Source: Cryobacterium sp. PH31-AA6
GTDB taxonomy: Bacteria > Actinomycetota > Actinomycetes > Actinomycetales > Microbacteriaceae
DNA: 64,000 nt
Assembly (NCBI RefSeq): GCF_030063195.1
Contig: NZ_JASISS010000010.1
Span: forward strand, 1 to 64,000
Direction: 5' to 3'
A model generated the notes under the pieces. It saw nothing but the letters and a program-made list of their open reading frames with translations. It had not been told where the DNA came from and did not search any database. Made by a program: the position numbers and the translations under genes. Of this stretch, positions 8,250-16,019 are shown piece after piece (position 1 is the stretch's first letter; every line of letters begins with the position of its first letter).

Positions 8250-9743
8250 ATGACGGTACCCATGTCCGTGCAAGAAAATATCAGAACACTCGACTCCCAC
8301 GGAATTGCGGGCCGAGAAATCGCCCGCCGGTTGGGAGTCAGCCGCGATGCGGTGGCGAAATACACGGGGCAACAGAACTATTCACCGAAACCACCGACAC
8401 CCGTTCTGAGGCCAGCCGGGTCAGCCTTGACCGGGTTTGAAGACACCATTGAGACGTGGTTGGGCGAGGACCAACGCCGGCCGCGCAAGCAACGCCACAC
8501 AGCCAAGCGGGTCTTTGATCGCTTGATGAACGAGGAGAACTACAGCGGCAGCTACTCCCCGGTGCAACGCTTCGTGCGGAAGTGGAACGACCAACACCGC
8601 CAGGCCGGTGAGGGCTTCACCGAGCTGGTTTGGCCGGCCGGCACTGCGCAGGTCGACTTCGGCCAGGCCGAGGCCATCATCGGCGGGATCCGCCAGATCC
8701 TGCACATCTTCGTCGTCACGTTCCCGTTCTCGAACATGCGCTTCGTTCAGGCCTACCGCGGCGAGACCGCCGAGTGCGTCTGCCACGGGCTGCGCACCGT
8801 GTTCGATCACATCGGCGCCGCGCCGCGACACCTGGTCTTTGACAATGCCACCGGCATCGGACGACGCGTCGGCACTAAGGTCGTCGAGACCAAACTGTTC
8901 GGCGCGTTCAAACTGCACTACCGATCCGAATCCCGGTACTGCAATCCGTACTCCGGAAACGAGAAAGGCAATGTCGAAAATGCGGTCGGGTTCCTCCGCC
9001 GAAACCTGATGGTCCCCGAGCCTGAAGCGGCGACCTTGCAGGGCCTGAACGAGGTGCTGATGACGCGGTGCCTGGCGTTGGGTGAGGCCACGCACTATCG
9101 GAAGGGCCTGCCGATCAGCGAGCTCTTCGCGCAGGACGTTGCTGCCAGTCTGGCGTTGCCCGGCGTGGGCTTTGACTCGGTGCGTTATGAGTCCCGCACC
9201 GCCGACAAGAAGGGCAACCTCCTCATCGACGGGAACACCTATGCGGCCGGTTCCTCCTTCCACAGCCGCACCCTCACGGTCGGGTTGCGCCACGACGTCG
9301 TCGAGATCCTCGACGAGCAGTCGACGCCCGTCCGTTCCTTCCCGAGGGCCTTCGGCCGACAGACGGAGACGATCTTCGAGCCCGCGGCGCTGCTGCCGTT
9401 GCTGGTGACCAAGCCCGGAGCCTGGAGCCATTCCCCGCTGCGGCCGTTGGTCCCCGAGCCGGTGCGCGACTGGCTCGACAACGCCACCGCCACCAATCGG
9501 CGCCGCCTGCTCAGTGCGGTCGAGGCCGCGGCGGGATCAGCCGGTTTCGACGCTGCCATCACTGCTGCTGACCTGCTCATCCAGCGCGGCGACACCCCCG
9601 AGATCGCCGCGTTGGGTATGCTCGCCCGGCGCCTGGCCGACGGCACCAGCCCGGCAGTGGAGAACGTGGACCTGAGTGTTTATGACATCTTCACCGCCGG
9701 AAGCTTCACCACCCTCAACGCTCTGACGGGAGAGATCGCATGA
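8250..9743 (+). CDS. istA: IS21-family transposase IstA
   Basis: A 497-residue DDE transposase. An N-terminal helix-turn-helix (about 10-40, GIAGREIARRLGVSRDAVAKY) precedes the integrase core with catalytic acidic residues in TAQVDFGQAEAI, HLVFDNATG and GNEKGNVENAVGF. The C-terminal Mu-type domain follows. An in-frame ATG twelve bases downstream (8262) is an equally possible start. The end overlaps istB as ATGA. It cuts and joins the element ends with IstB as helper. The protein looks complete. Confidence 0.95.
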   Translation: MTVPMSVQENIRTLDSHGIAGREIARRLGVSRDAVAKYTGQQNYSPKPPTPVLRPAGSALTGFEDTIETWLGEDQRRPRKQRHTAKRVFDRLMNEENYSGSYSPVQRFVRKWNDQHRQAGEGFTELVWPAGTAQVDFGQAEAIIGGIRQILHIFVVTFPFSNMRFVQAYRGETAECVCHGLRTVFDHIGAAPRHLVFDNATGIGRRVGTKVVETKLFGAFKLHYRSESRYCNPYSGNEKGNVENAVGFLRRNLMVPEPEAATLQGLNEVLMTRCLALGEATHYRKGLPISELFAQDVAASLALPGVGFDSVRYESRTADKKGNLLIDGNTYAAGSSFHSRTLTVGLRHDVVEILDEQSTPVRSFPRAFGRQTETIFEPAALLPLLVTKPGAWSHSPLRPLVPEPVRDWLDNATATNRRRLLSAVEAAAGSAGFDAAITAADLLIQRGDTPEIAALGMLARRLADGTSPAVENVDLSVYDIFTAGSFTTLNALTGEIA

Positions 9744-10471
9744 CTCTGATCACTGCGCAGGACATCGTCGAGACCGGCCGTCAGGCATCGCTGACCCACA
9801 GCGTGCTGGTCGAATGGGCGGAGAAGGGCACTCCGAAACAACGCGAGTACCTCCACGGAATGCTCCTCGCCGAGCACGAATCCCGGCAAGCGTCACGCCG
9901 CCAACGCCTGCTGAGCGCCGCACGGCTGCCGGCGCTGAAATCGCTGACGGGTTTCGACTACTCGAGCGTCAAGTTCCCCGAGGATTACGGCCGGGAGGAG
10001 CTGACGTCGCTGGAATTCATCTCCCGGGCCGAAGACCTGGTCCTTTACGGCGATGTCGGGACCGGCAAAACCCACCTCGCCAGCGCGCTGATCGCCGCCG
10101 CCTGCCGTCAAGGAATCCCCGCACGCTTTTACACAACCTCGTCGCTGGTGATGCAGCTGCGCCGCGCCAAGGACGAAGGCCGCCTCGACCGGGAACTGGC
10201 CAACATAGCGAAAAACCAGATACTCGCAATCGACGAATTTGGCTACCTTCCGATCGACACCGAAGGCGCCCGGCTCCTGTTCCAAGTCATCGCCGATGGC
10301 TATGAAAAAAGAAGCCTGATCATCACCACAAATTTGGAGTTCTCGCGCTGGGGAACGGTGTTCGGCGACGACAACATGGCCGCCGCCGTCATCGACCGCA
10401 TCGTCCACCACGGCCGCCTCCTCCAGTTCCGCGGCGAGTCCTACCGCGTCAAGCACGCCCTCATGAAATAG
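9740..10471 (+). CDS. istB: IS21-family helper ATPase IstB
   Basis: A 243-residue AAA+ ATPase of the DnaC/IstB group. Walker A is LYGDVGTGKTHLASAL (about 102-117), Walker B is ILAIDEFGYLPID and sensor 1 is LIITTNLEF. It assembles on target DNA and stimulates IstA. It starts inside the istA stop (ATGA). The length and all motifs are normal. The degraded istB piece at 413-550 is a different subgroup. Confidence 0.95.
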   Translation: MTLITAQDIVETGRQASLTHSVLVEWAEKGTPKQREYLHGMLLAEHESRQASRRQRLLSAARLPALKSLTGFDYSSVKFPEDYGREELTSLEFISRAEDLVLYGDVGTGKTHLASALIAAACRQGIPARFYTTSSLVMQLRRAKDEGRLDRELANIAKNQILAIDEFGYLPIDTEGARLLFQVIADGYEKRSLIITTNLEFSRWGTVFGDDNMAAAVIDRIVHHGRLLQFRGESYRVKHALMK

Positions 10472-10977
10472 CCCCGGCCAGGCCCGGCCGGTCTCGAACC
10501 TGACGCCGATTGGGCCATCCCAACGCTACTCTGCCGCAGGTCAGCGCGACGAAACGACCCCAAAACCGACCGCCGCCGGCACCGTGATCAAATGGCCGGA
10601 AACGGTGCTGAAGTGGCCGGTTAATTAGCGATCAAATGGCCGGGTTCGAGTTGACAAAACACACCGAGTACTCCTCAGGCCAATCCCGGCAACTCGGCGG
10701 GATCACCAAGACCGGCAACTCGCATGCGCGCCGGCTCCTCGTTGAGGCCGCCTGGCAGCACCGTCGCGACTACTTGCCGTCGGCTCAGTCCGTGCTGCAC
10801 GCCCGGTGGGAGAAAGCACCCGCCCCGGCGCGGCTCCGCGGCCAGGCCGGCAACGAGCGGTTGCATCACCAATGGGTCGCGTTCACCGCGAGGAAGAAGC
10901 GGCCCGTCATCGCGAACGTCGCCGTCGCCCGGGAACTCGCCGGCTGGTGCTGGTCCCTCGCCGTCATGGACGGATAA

Positions 10978-11502
10978 GTCCCCTCAGACCGCTGATCGCC
11001 CCGGACCGAAGTGACGACGAACACGATGGAGTGACCCGCTTTGCCGCTATGAGCAACCCGACCACTCGGTCGGGCGACGCCCGATTTCTAGACCTGCGGC
11101 TCCACTCCTGCCGAACACTTCGCCCTGCGGTATCCAACCCGCGTATATCAGCCTGACCGTGTGTCGAACAGACAAACTCGACCACTCCGGTCCCCGGCGA
11201 CCAGCCTCCCCGCAGCACCCGAGACTCAGCCTCTCGTGTTCTGACGGGGAAGCGGGAAACTACGCCCGCGTCCCCGTCAGAACACGAACTATCAATCATC
11301 ACGGGCGCCGCTCAAACATGCCCCCTTGACAAAAACCCCTACATATCAGCGGCCGGAGCACGGCGTAGAGCGAGGACGATTTGCGCCGGCCAAAAGGCCG
11401 TTCGCGTCTTCAGAGTCACGTCTCATGTCCTCGCGTTCAGCAAGGAGCGACCGTATGGAACGCAGCCCCAGCATCTCGGATTGTCGCTCCAGTGCTCGCC
11501 GA
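10978..11502. other. Non-coding right flank of the IS110 element
   Basis: There is no convincing gene between the transposase 3' end and the epimerase gene on the other strand. The main structure is a long hairpin at 11,234-11,287 (listed separately). The rest has no clear motif. The right boundary of the IS110 element should fall in here, but elements of this family often lack terminal inverted repeats and I could not fix it. Confidence 0.5.
11234..11287. terminator. Long hairpin downstream of IS110 transposase
   Basis: Bases 11,234-11,256 pair with 11,265-11,287 (23 pairs, one mismatch) around an 8-base loop, with the arm core gtgttctgacgggga. No T-run follows. It may be a structural end of the IS110 element, part of a non-coding RNA, or a factor-dependent terminator protecting the polysaccharide genes from transposase transcription. 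Confidence 0.6.
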
Positions 11503-12624
11503 TCACATACGCACCCCAGTGCGAGCGTGATGCGAGTGGGCAGTGGACCGGATGAAGCTGAGCACTCTCAACGACGTATCGGCAATCGCATAATCAGCTG
11601 GCACGCTTCCTCGGCTGGGCAGAGACATGACAATTCTGGATGCATCGAGGATGCCATCCAATGTCACTCCGGCCGTAATTATGTTGCCATTGTCCAGAGC
11701 TTCGGGCCGCTCAATAGTGTCGCGCAGAGTTACTGCGGGGAAGCCCAAAAGCGTTGCCTCTTCACTGATCGTGCCACTATCGGAAAGCACGAGCCGAGCT
11801 CCCTGCTGAAGCCTAATGTAGTCATTGAAACCAAAAGGCGCGTGGAAGGTGAGCCCAGCTTTCAGCGTGTCGGGCTGATTCTCAAGTCGCTTGCGTGTGC
11901 GCGGGTGTGTTGACACCAGCACAGGGAGCCCAAATTCTTTGGAGAGGCAGTTCAACGCGGCAAGGACCGAGCCTAGCCTCTCCGCGTTCTCCACATTCTC
12001 CTCACGGTGAAGACTCACCAAGAAGTACCCCCCCTCCGTGAGCCCCTGCCGATCGAGGACATCGCTCGCCGCGATCCTCGCCGCATTTCCTTCCAAGACC
12101 TCGCGCATTGGGGAACCTGTGAGCAAGATCCTAGAGGGGTGAATGCCTTCCGAAAGCAGGTTGCGCCTGGCATGCTCTGTGTAGACGAGGTTGTAGTCGG
12201 CCACATGATCGACTAGGCGACGGTTTGTCTCCTCCGGTACGTTCTCGTCGAAACAACGGTTGCCTGCTTCCATATGATATACAGGCACCTTGAGCCTCTT
12301 AGCAATCACAGCAGAGATGCAACTGTTAGTGTCTCCCAGGACTACCATCGCGTCGGGTTTCTCTTGAAGAATGACCGCCTCCGTGTTTATCAGGATTGAG
12401 CCGAGAACCCTGCCGAGCGAAGACGTGTCCGCGCCGAGAAAATGGTCCGGACGCCGAAGCCCAAGGTCCTCAAAGAACACTTCGTTTAGCTCATAGTCGT
12501 AGTTTTGCCCTGTGTGAACCAGCACATGGTCCGTGTGAGAGTCGAGCATTTTTATCGTCGCCGCCAACCGGATAATCTCCGGGCGCGTGCCCACGACAGT
12601 TAGCACTTTGAGTCGATTGGCCAT
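11503..12624 (-). CDS. fnlC: UDP-N-acetylglucosamine 2-epimerase family, UDP-L-FucNAc-forming
   Basis: The third enzyme of UDP-L-FucNAc synthesis (FnlC/CapG type), a non-hydrolysing 2-epimerase with a GT-B-like fold. Family motifs are VVGTRPEIIRL, VLGDTNSC, HMEAGNRCFDE, PEETNRRLVDH, SLHREENVE and LSDSGTISEEA. The open frame extends to 12,735, but MANRLKVLT at 12,624 begins the family domain and lies two bases after the fnlB stop, so that start is used (373 residues). Together with fnlA and fnlB it is expected to convert UDP-GlcNAc to UDP-L-FucNAc. It is the last gene of the operon before the IS region. Confidence 0.88.
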   Translation of the reverse strand: MANRLKVLTVVGTRPEIIRLAATIKMLDSHTDHVLVHTGQNYDYELNEVFFEDLGLRRPDHFLGADTSSLGRVLGSILINTEAVILQEKPDAMVVLGDTNSCISAVIAKRLKVPVYHMEAGNRCFDENVPEETNRRLVDHVADYNLVYTEHARRNLLSEGIHPSRILLTGSPMREVLEGNAARIAASDVLDRQGLTEGGYFLVSLHREENVENAERLGSVLAALNCLSKEFGLPVLVSTHPRTRKRLENQPDTLKAGLTFHAPFGFNDYIRLQQGARLVLSDSGTISEEATLLGFPAVTLRDTIERPEALDNGNIITAGVTLDGILDASRIVMSLPSRGSVPADYAIADTSLRVLSFIRSTAHSHHARTGVRM

Positions 12625-12626
12625 GA

Positions 12627-13721
12627 TTACACTGCCTCCGCGATCGTGTCGGGCGCTTCTGGATTGAAAATATCGTTGCTCCAAAATGAAGTGAAGAGGG
12701 GCTCTGCGCCCGTGTTGGTGATCTTGTGGGCCCACATCGTGGGCATATCGATTGCAGCTGGCTCGCCCCCACTTACCGCGAATGTAAGAACCTCATCACT
12801 GAATAGTCGACGAAGGGAAATCGTGCCGACCCCACTCAGGACAGTGAAGCGCTCAATCTTTCGACGGTGAAAGTGACTACCGCGGCTGATCCCAGCCGCA
12901 GTAGTGGAAAATGACGACTGGCCGGTTCCACCGTGCGACCGAATGATCTCGAAGAACGAGCCGCGGGAATCCGCGTGCCGTGTCAGATGCACTGGTGCTT
13001 GCTTTGGAAACGTGAACGAGCGGTAAGTGTTGAAAAGATTCCGACTGAAGTCCTCTGCGACGTCAGGAATCTCCCCACGATTGTAGTTCGCAGCCATTGC
13101 CGTCAGCCGGCGAAGGAGACCGCTCACCGTCTCGCGAGACTCCAGGACTTTACCTTCTTCTGTTGTCGTCGCGCCGATCAGGAGGTCTGCTGCATCCTGA
13201 GCGTGTAGAAGCGTGAGTTCCGAGTCGCTGTCTACCGAAGGCTGCACGCCATTCGCGAGAAGCTGGCAGAAGGTCGCTGTGACTGAGTTATAAAAGGGCC
13301 GCCCATGCTCGCCGAAGAGGTTGGGTAGGCGGACATCTTGAAATTCTGCCCCGACCGAATCCGCTGCGGCGCGGAGGATATCTGCGGCGGTCGACTTCGA
13401 ATCTCCGTAAACGCTGGAATTCGTTGACTGCGTCGAATTTGCGAACACAATCGTGGAAGGCGGCACGTTTGCGCAGCCAACCGCCTCGGCTATCTGGCTG
13501 GCAAAACGTAGATTCCCCTCCCGAACCTCGTCATCTGTGCCGCGGTTCACACCTGCCAGGTGAATCAGACGACTCGATCCGTCGAGTGACTTTATCGCGC
13601 TGTCCTGGTCGTATGTGGCGCCCATGGAGATTGCCCGTGCGTCAACCTCGTGCTCCCGGAGAGCTGCACGAACGTGAAAACCAAGGAAGCCATTTGCCCC
13701 GGTGAGTGCAACATCTTGCAT
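12627..13721 (-). CDS. fnlB: UDP-sugar reductase with cupin domain (CapF/FnlB)
   Basis: A 364-residue bifunctional protein. The N-terminal part is an SDR with GANGFLGFHV and a C-terminal cupin starts near residue 245 (SRGSFFEIIRSHGGTGQSSF, then GSHFHRRKIERFTVL). This SDR-cupin order is specific to CapF/FnlB, which reduces the 4-keto sugar made by CapE/FnlA after C3 epimerisation by the cupin. The canonical SDR Tyr appears in SVYGDSKSTAAD. It sits five bases after fnlA and two before fnlC. The identity is well supported by architecture and neighbours. Confidence 0.9.
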   Translation of the reverse strand: MQDVALTGANGFLGFHVRAALREHEVDARAISMGATYDQDSAIKSLDGSSRLIHLAGVNRGTDDEVREGNLRFASQIAEAVGCANVPPSTIVFANSTQSTNSSVYGDSKSTAADILRAAADSVGAEFQDVRLPNLFGEHGRPFYNSVTATFCQLLANGVQPSVDSDSELTLLHAQDAADLLIGATTTEEGKVLESRETVSGLLRRLTAMAANYNRGEIPDVAEDFSRNLFNTYRSFTFPKQAPVHLTRHADSRGSFFEIIRSHGGTGQSSFSTTAAGISRGSHFHRRKIERFTVLSGVGTISLRRLFSDEVLTFAVSGGEPAAIDMPTMWAHKITNTGAEPLFTSFWSNDIFNPEAPDTIAEAV

Positions 13722-13726
13722 TGGAA

Positions 13727-14782
13727 TTAGTTCATCCCGCCGAGAGGCAGGCCGGCAGCAGTGAGCTCGGCCCGAATTTCCGGCAGGGTCAAGAGCAGGT
13801 TCTCCACGGCGGACACTGACATCCGGTCCACGGTGTGGGAGTCGTAGTCGTCATATTGAGCCTGTTCGGTGTCCCCCTCTTCCACATAGATGCTGTAGTT
13901 CAGATCCCGGTTGTCTGCCTGGATTCGGAAGTAATCTCCCATATCGCGCGCGCGGGACAGTTCCTCCCTGCTCGCGAGCGCCTCAGAAAGCTTTTCTGCG
14001 TGCCGAGTACCAATGACGTCAATCTGACTCGGCGACTGGAACAGGTTAATTGTGGCCTGAGCCAGATCCCGCACGGTGCACGATTGAGCCTTGCGAATAA
14101 ACAGATCGCCCTGATCGGCGTTGTGAAAGGCAAACTCAACAAGGTCGACGGAGTCGGCGAGTGACATCATGAAGCGGGTCATGTCCGGATTCGTGACCGT
14201 GAGGTTCTTGCCAGCCTTCAGCTGACGAATGAAAAGGGGGATCACGGAGCCCCGAGAGTACATTACATTCCCGTAGCGTACGGCCGATACGGTTGTCTCG
14301 GCATTTGGATTATTCAGGCCATAGGACTGCGCCACTTTCTCCATCATCGCCTTGCTCATACCCATCGCATTGACCGGGTAAACCGCTTTGTCCGTGCTCA
14401 GGCAAACGACCGACTTCACTCCGGCGCGATCGGCAGCCCTCACGACGTTTTCGCTGCCCATGACGTTCGTGCGGACAGCCTCCATCGGGAAGAACTCGCA
14501 CGACGGCACCTGCTTGAGAGCGGCGGCGTGAAAGACGTAGTCGACGTCGCGCACGGCGCGCTCGACGCTTAGGTAGTCACGAATGTCTCCCACGTAAAAG
14601 CGAACGCGGGGGTCGGCTATTTCGTGTCGCATGAGATCCTGCTTCGCCTCGTCCCTGCTGAGAATGCGAATCTCAGCGACGTCGCGTGTCAAAAGCTTCT
14701 CCGTCACGGTGTGACCGAATGAGCCGGTGCCACCCGTGATCAGAATGCGCTTTCCCTGGTATTGGTTCTGGCTAGTACTCAT
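13727..14782 (-). CDS. fnlA: UDP-GlcNAc 4,6-dehydratase/5-epimerase (CapE/FnlA)
   Basis: A 351-residue extended SDR. The Rossmann signature ITGGTGSFGHTV (13-24) is followed by AALKQVPSCEFFPMEAVRTN and STDKAVYPVNAMGMSKAMMEK, the catalytic segment in which Met replaces the usual SDR Tyr, as in soluble CapE/FlaA1-type inverting dehydratases. It removes water from UDP-GlcNAc and inverts C5, the first step to UDP-L-FucNAc. It overlaps the preceding glycosyltransferase by 11 bases and is followed by fnlB after five bases. Confidence 0.92.
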   Translation of the reverse strand: MSTSQNQYQGKRILITGGTGSFGHTVTEKLLTRDVAEIRILSRDEAKQDLMRHEIADPRVRFYVGDIRDYLSVERAVRDVDYVFHAAALKQVPSCEFFPMEAVRTNVMGSENVVRAADRAGVKSVVCLSTDKAVYPVNAMGMSKAMMEKVAQSYGLNNPNAETTVSAVRYGNVMYSRGSVIPLFIRQLKAGKNLTVTNPDMTRFMMSLADSVDLVEFAFHNADQGDLFIRKAQSCTVRDLAQATINLFQSPSQIDVIGTRHAEKLSEALASREELSRARDMGDYFRIQADNRDLNYSIYVEEGDTEQAQYDDYDSHTVDRMSVSAVENLLLTLPEIRAELTAAGLPLGGMN

Positions 14783-16019
14783 TTATCGCTCCCGATAGTG
14801 CTTCAACAATTTTGTGCGCCGCGACCTTCGCGGATAGGTTCCGGTCATAGAAGTTCCGTCCGCTGGCAGCCATTCTCTGCCGATCCTGCGGAGACATGTC
14901 AGCCATTGACTCGACCAAGTGCGCAAGTCCCGCCGCGTCCCCGGGATCAACGATGAGGGCTGCCCCCGAAGCGACCAGAAGCTCGGCGCCATCACCGGCA
15001 ATCTGTCCGATGATCGGCACCTCAGACGCCAGGAGAGAAGCAATTTTGCTTGGCGTGGTGTGCCTGAGAAATGCGGACGCGGCTAGGGACACAAGTTGGG
15101 CGTCGGCGGTCGCCATCATCTCGGGCACCGATTCTTTGGGAATGCGACCCACGAATTCAACGCTGGACAGCCCGCGATCCGCAGCATCCCGTTCCAGCCG
15201 TCCCCGAGCAATACCGTCACCGACGATCACAAAACGAATCTCTGGACGCGCCTTCAGGATCCAAGCTGCGTCCAGCAGCGTCTCCAGGCCCTGGACTTCG
15301 CCGATCGCCCCGACATACATCAATGTAAAGGTGTCTCGATCGATGGCCGATTTCTTAGCCTCTCGATAGACCGAGACGGGCCGGAAAAGCGTCTCATCCG
15401 TTGGATTCGGAACGTAGGTAATCTTGGCGGGTGAGATATTTGGGTTGCGACTGAGAATGACATCCCGAACGCTCGGCGAGATGATGCCCACTGCCGCGGA
15501 GCGGTCCTCCGTTAGACGCACGATGCGCCGAATTACAGCCGCGGCACTCAATCCGACCACTCCGCCGGGAAACATTCCGCTCTCAATCAGAGAGTCCGGC
15601 CAAAGGTCCTGGACGTGGAGGAAATAGGGCACTCGTCCGCTTCTAGTGTGTGTAAGCAGAGGCAGACTGACCGTCACCGGTGAGTTGTAGACCCAGACTG
15701 CGTCAACGTCACGCAAAGCCGACCGGCCGAAAGCGGTCGCGGAAGCCGCAAAACTCGCATAGTTCGCAAGGCGTCCCGAGGCAGAGGAATTGTGGTTCGG
15801 AAAAAGGGGAACGCGGGAAACGGCGATGTCGCCGACATTCGAGACTCGGCCAATCCGCTGACGGAATCCTGGATAAACTTTGCCTTCGGGATAGTTTGGA
15901 TATCCGGTCAGAACGGTGACCTCGTGCCCGGCGCGGGAAAATTCACGGGCAAAGACCCCCGGGATGGCGGCGGGCCCCGGTTCAGGGTCAAACCACTGTG
16001 ACAAAATGCCGATCTTCAA
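14772..16019 (-). CDS. GT4 glycosyltransferase, WbuB-like (L-FucNAc transferase)
   Basis: The protein begins LKIGILSQWFDPEPGPAAIPGVFAREF and has a GT4 C-terminal half (LMYVGAIGEVQGLETLLDA, VGRIPKESVPEMMATADAQLVSL). This N-terminal pattern is typical of the WbuB/WcaI group, and WbuB is found beside fnlABC where it transfers L-FucNAc. The longer frame to 16,121 is less likely: a TTG at 16,019 overlaps the TGA of the upstream fusion gene as TTGA, matching the coupling used elsewhere here, and starts exactly at the domain (415 residues). The donor assignment to UDP-L-FucNAc is inferred from context. Confidence 0.82.
   Translation of the reverse strand: MKIGILSQWFDPEPGPAAIPGVFAREFSRAGHEVTVLTGYPNYPEGKVYPGFRQRIGRVSNVGDIAVSRVPLFPNHNSSASGRLANYASFAASATAFGRSALRDVDAVWVYNSPVTVSLPLLTHTRSGRVPYFLHVQDLWPDSLIESGMFPGGVVGLSAAAVIRRIVRLTEDRSAAVGIISPSVRDVILSRNPNISPAKITYVPNPTDETLFRPVSVYREAKKSAIDRDTFTLMYVGAIGEVQGLETLLDAAWILKARPEIRFVIVGDGIARGRLERDAADRGLSSVEFVGRIPKESVPEMMATADAQLVSLAASAFLRHTTPSKIASLLASEVPIIGQIAGDGAELLVASGAALIVDPGDAAGLAHLVESMADMSPQDRQRMAASGRNFYDRNLSAKVAAHKIVEALSGAINEY

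Larger units (their letters stand above)
7991..10663 (+). mobile_element. Complete IS21-family insertion sequence (2,673 bp)
   Basis: Terminal inverted repeats are tgtgtgtgatcaactc (7991-8006) and, on the other strand, tgtgttttgtcaactc (10,663-10,648), matching at 13 of 16 positions. The element is flanked by the 6-base direct repeat ccgagt (7985-7990 and 10,664-10,669), within the usual IS21 range. It encodes istA and istB in the standard overlapping order. Subterminal repeats are visible at both ends: ttcctgccaa twice at 8030-8065, and gatcaaatggccgg twice at about 10,585-10,645. All parts look intact, so it may still be active. Confidence 0.95.
7210..10977 (+). pseudogene. IS110-family transposase split by an IS21 insertion
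   Basis: The 5' part (7210-7990, TTG start MTQYRSFIGLDVRAR) carries the DEDD-type RuvC-like motifs: FIGLDV, YEAGPTGFGL and KTDARDAFHL. The 3' part (10,670-10,977) carries SSGQSRQLGGITKTGNSHAR, the C-terminal domain with the conserved serine. Removing 7991-10,669 (the IS21 element plus one target-repeat copy) joins the halves in frame as ...LGLVPSE-Y-SSGQS... and restores a 362-residue protein, a normal length for the family. The gene was therefore intact when the IS21 element landed, and no other frame damage is seen. As it stands it cannot make an active transposase. Confidence 0.93.

Noticed and set aside
168..10663. Composite IS21 transposon carrying the polysaccharide genes
   Set aside because: The duplication ccgagt belongs to 7991-10663 only; the flank at 168 does not match, and the left end is a solo fragment.
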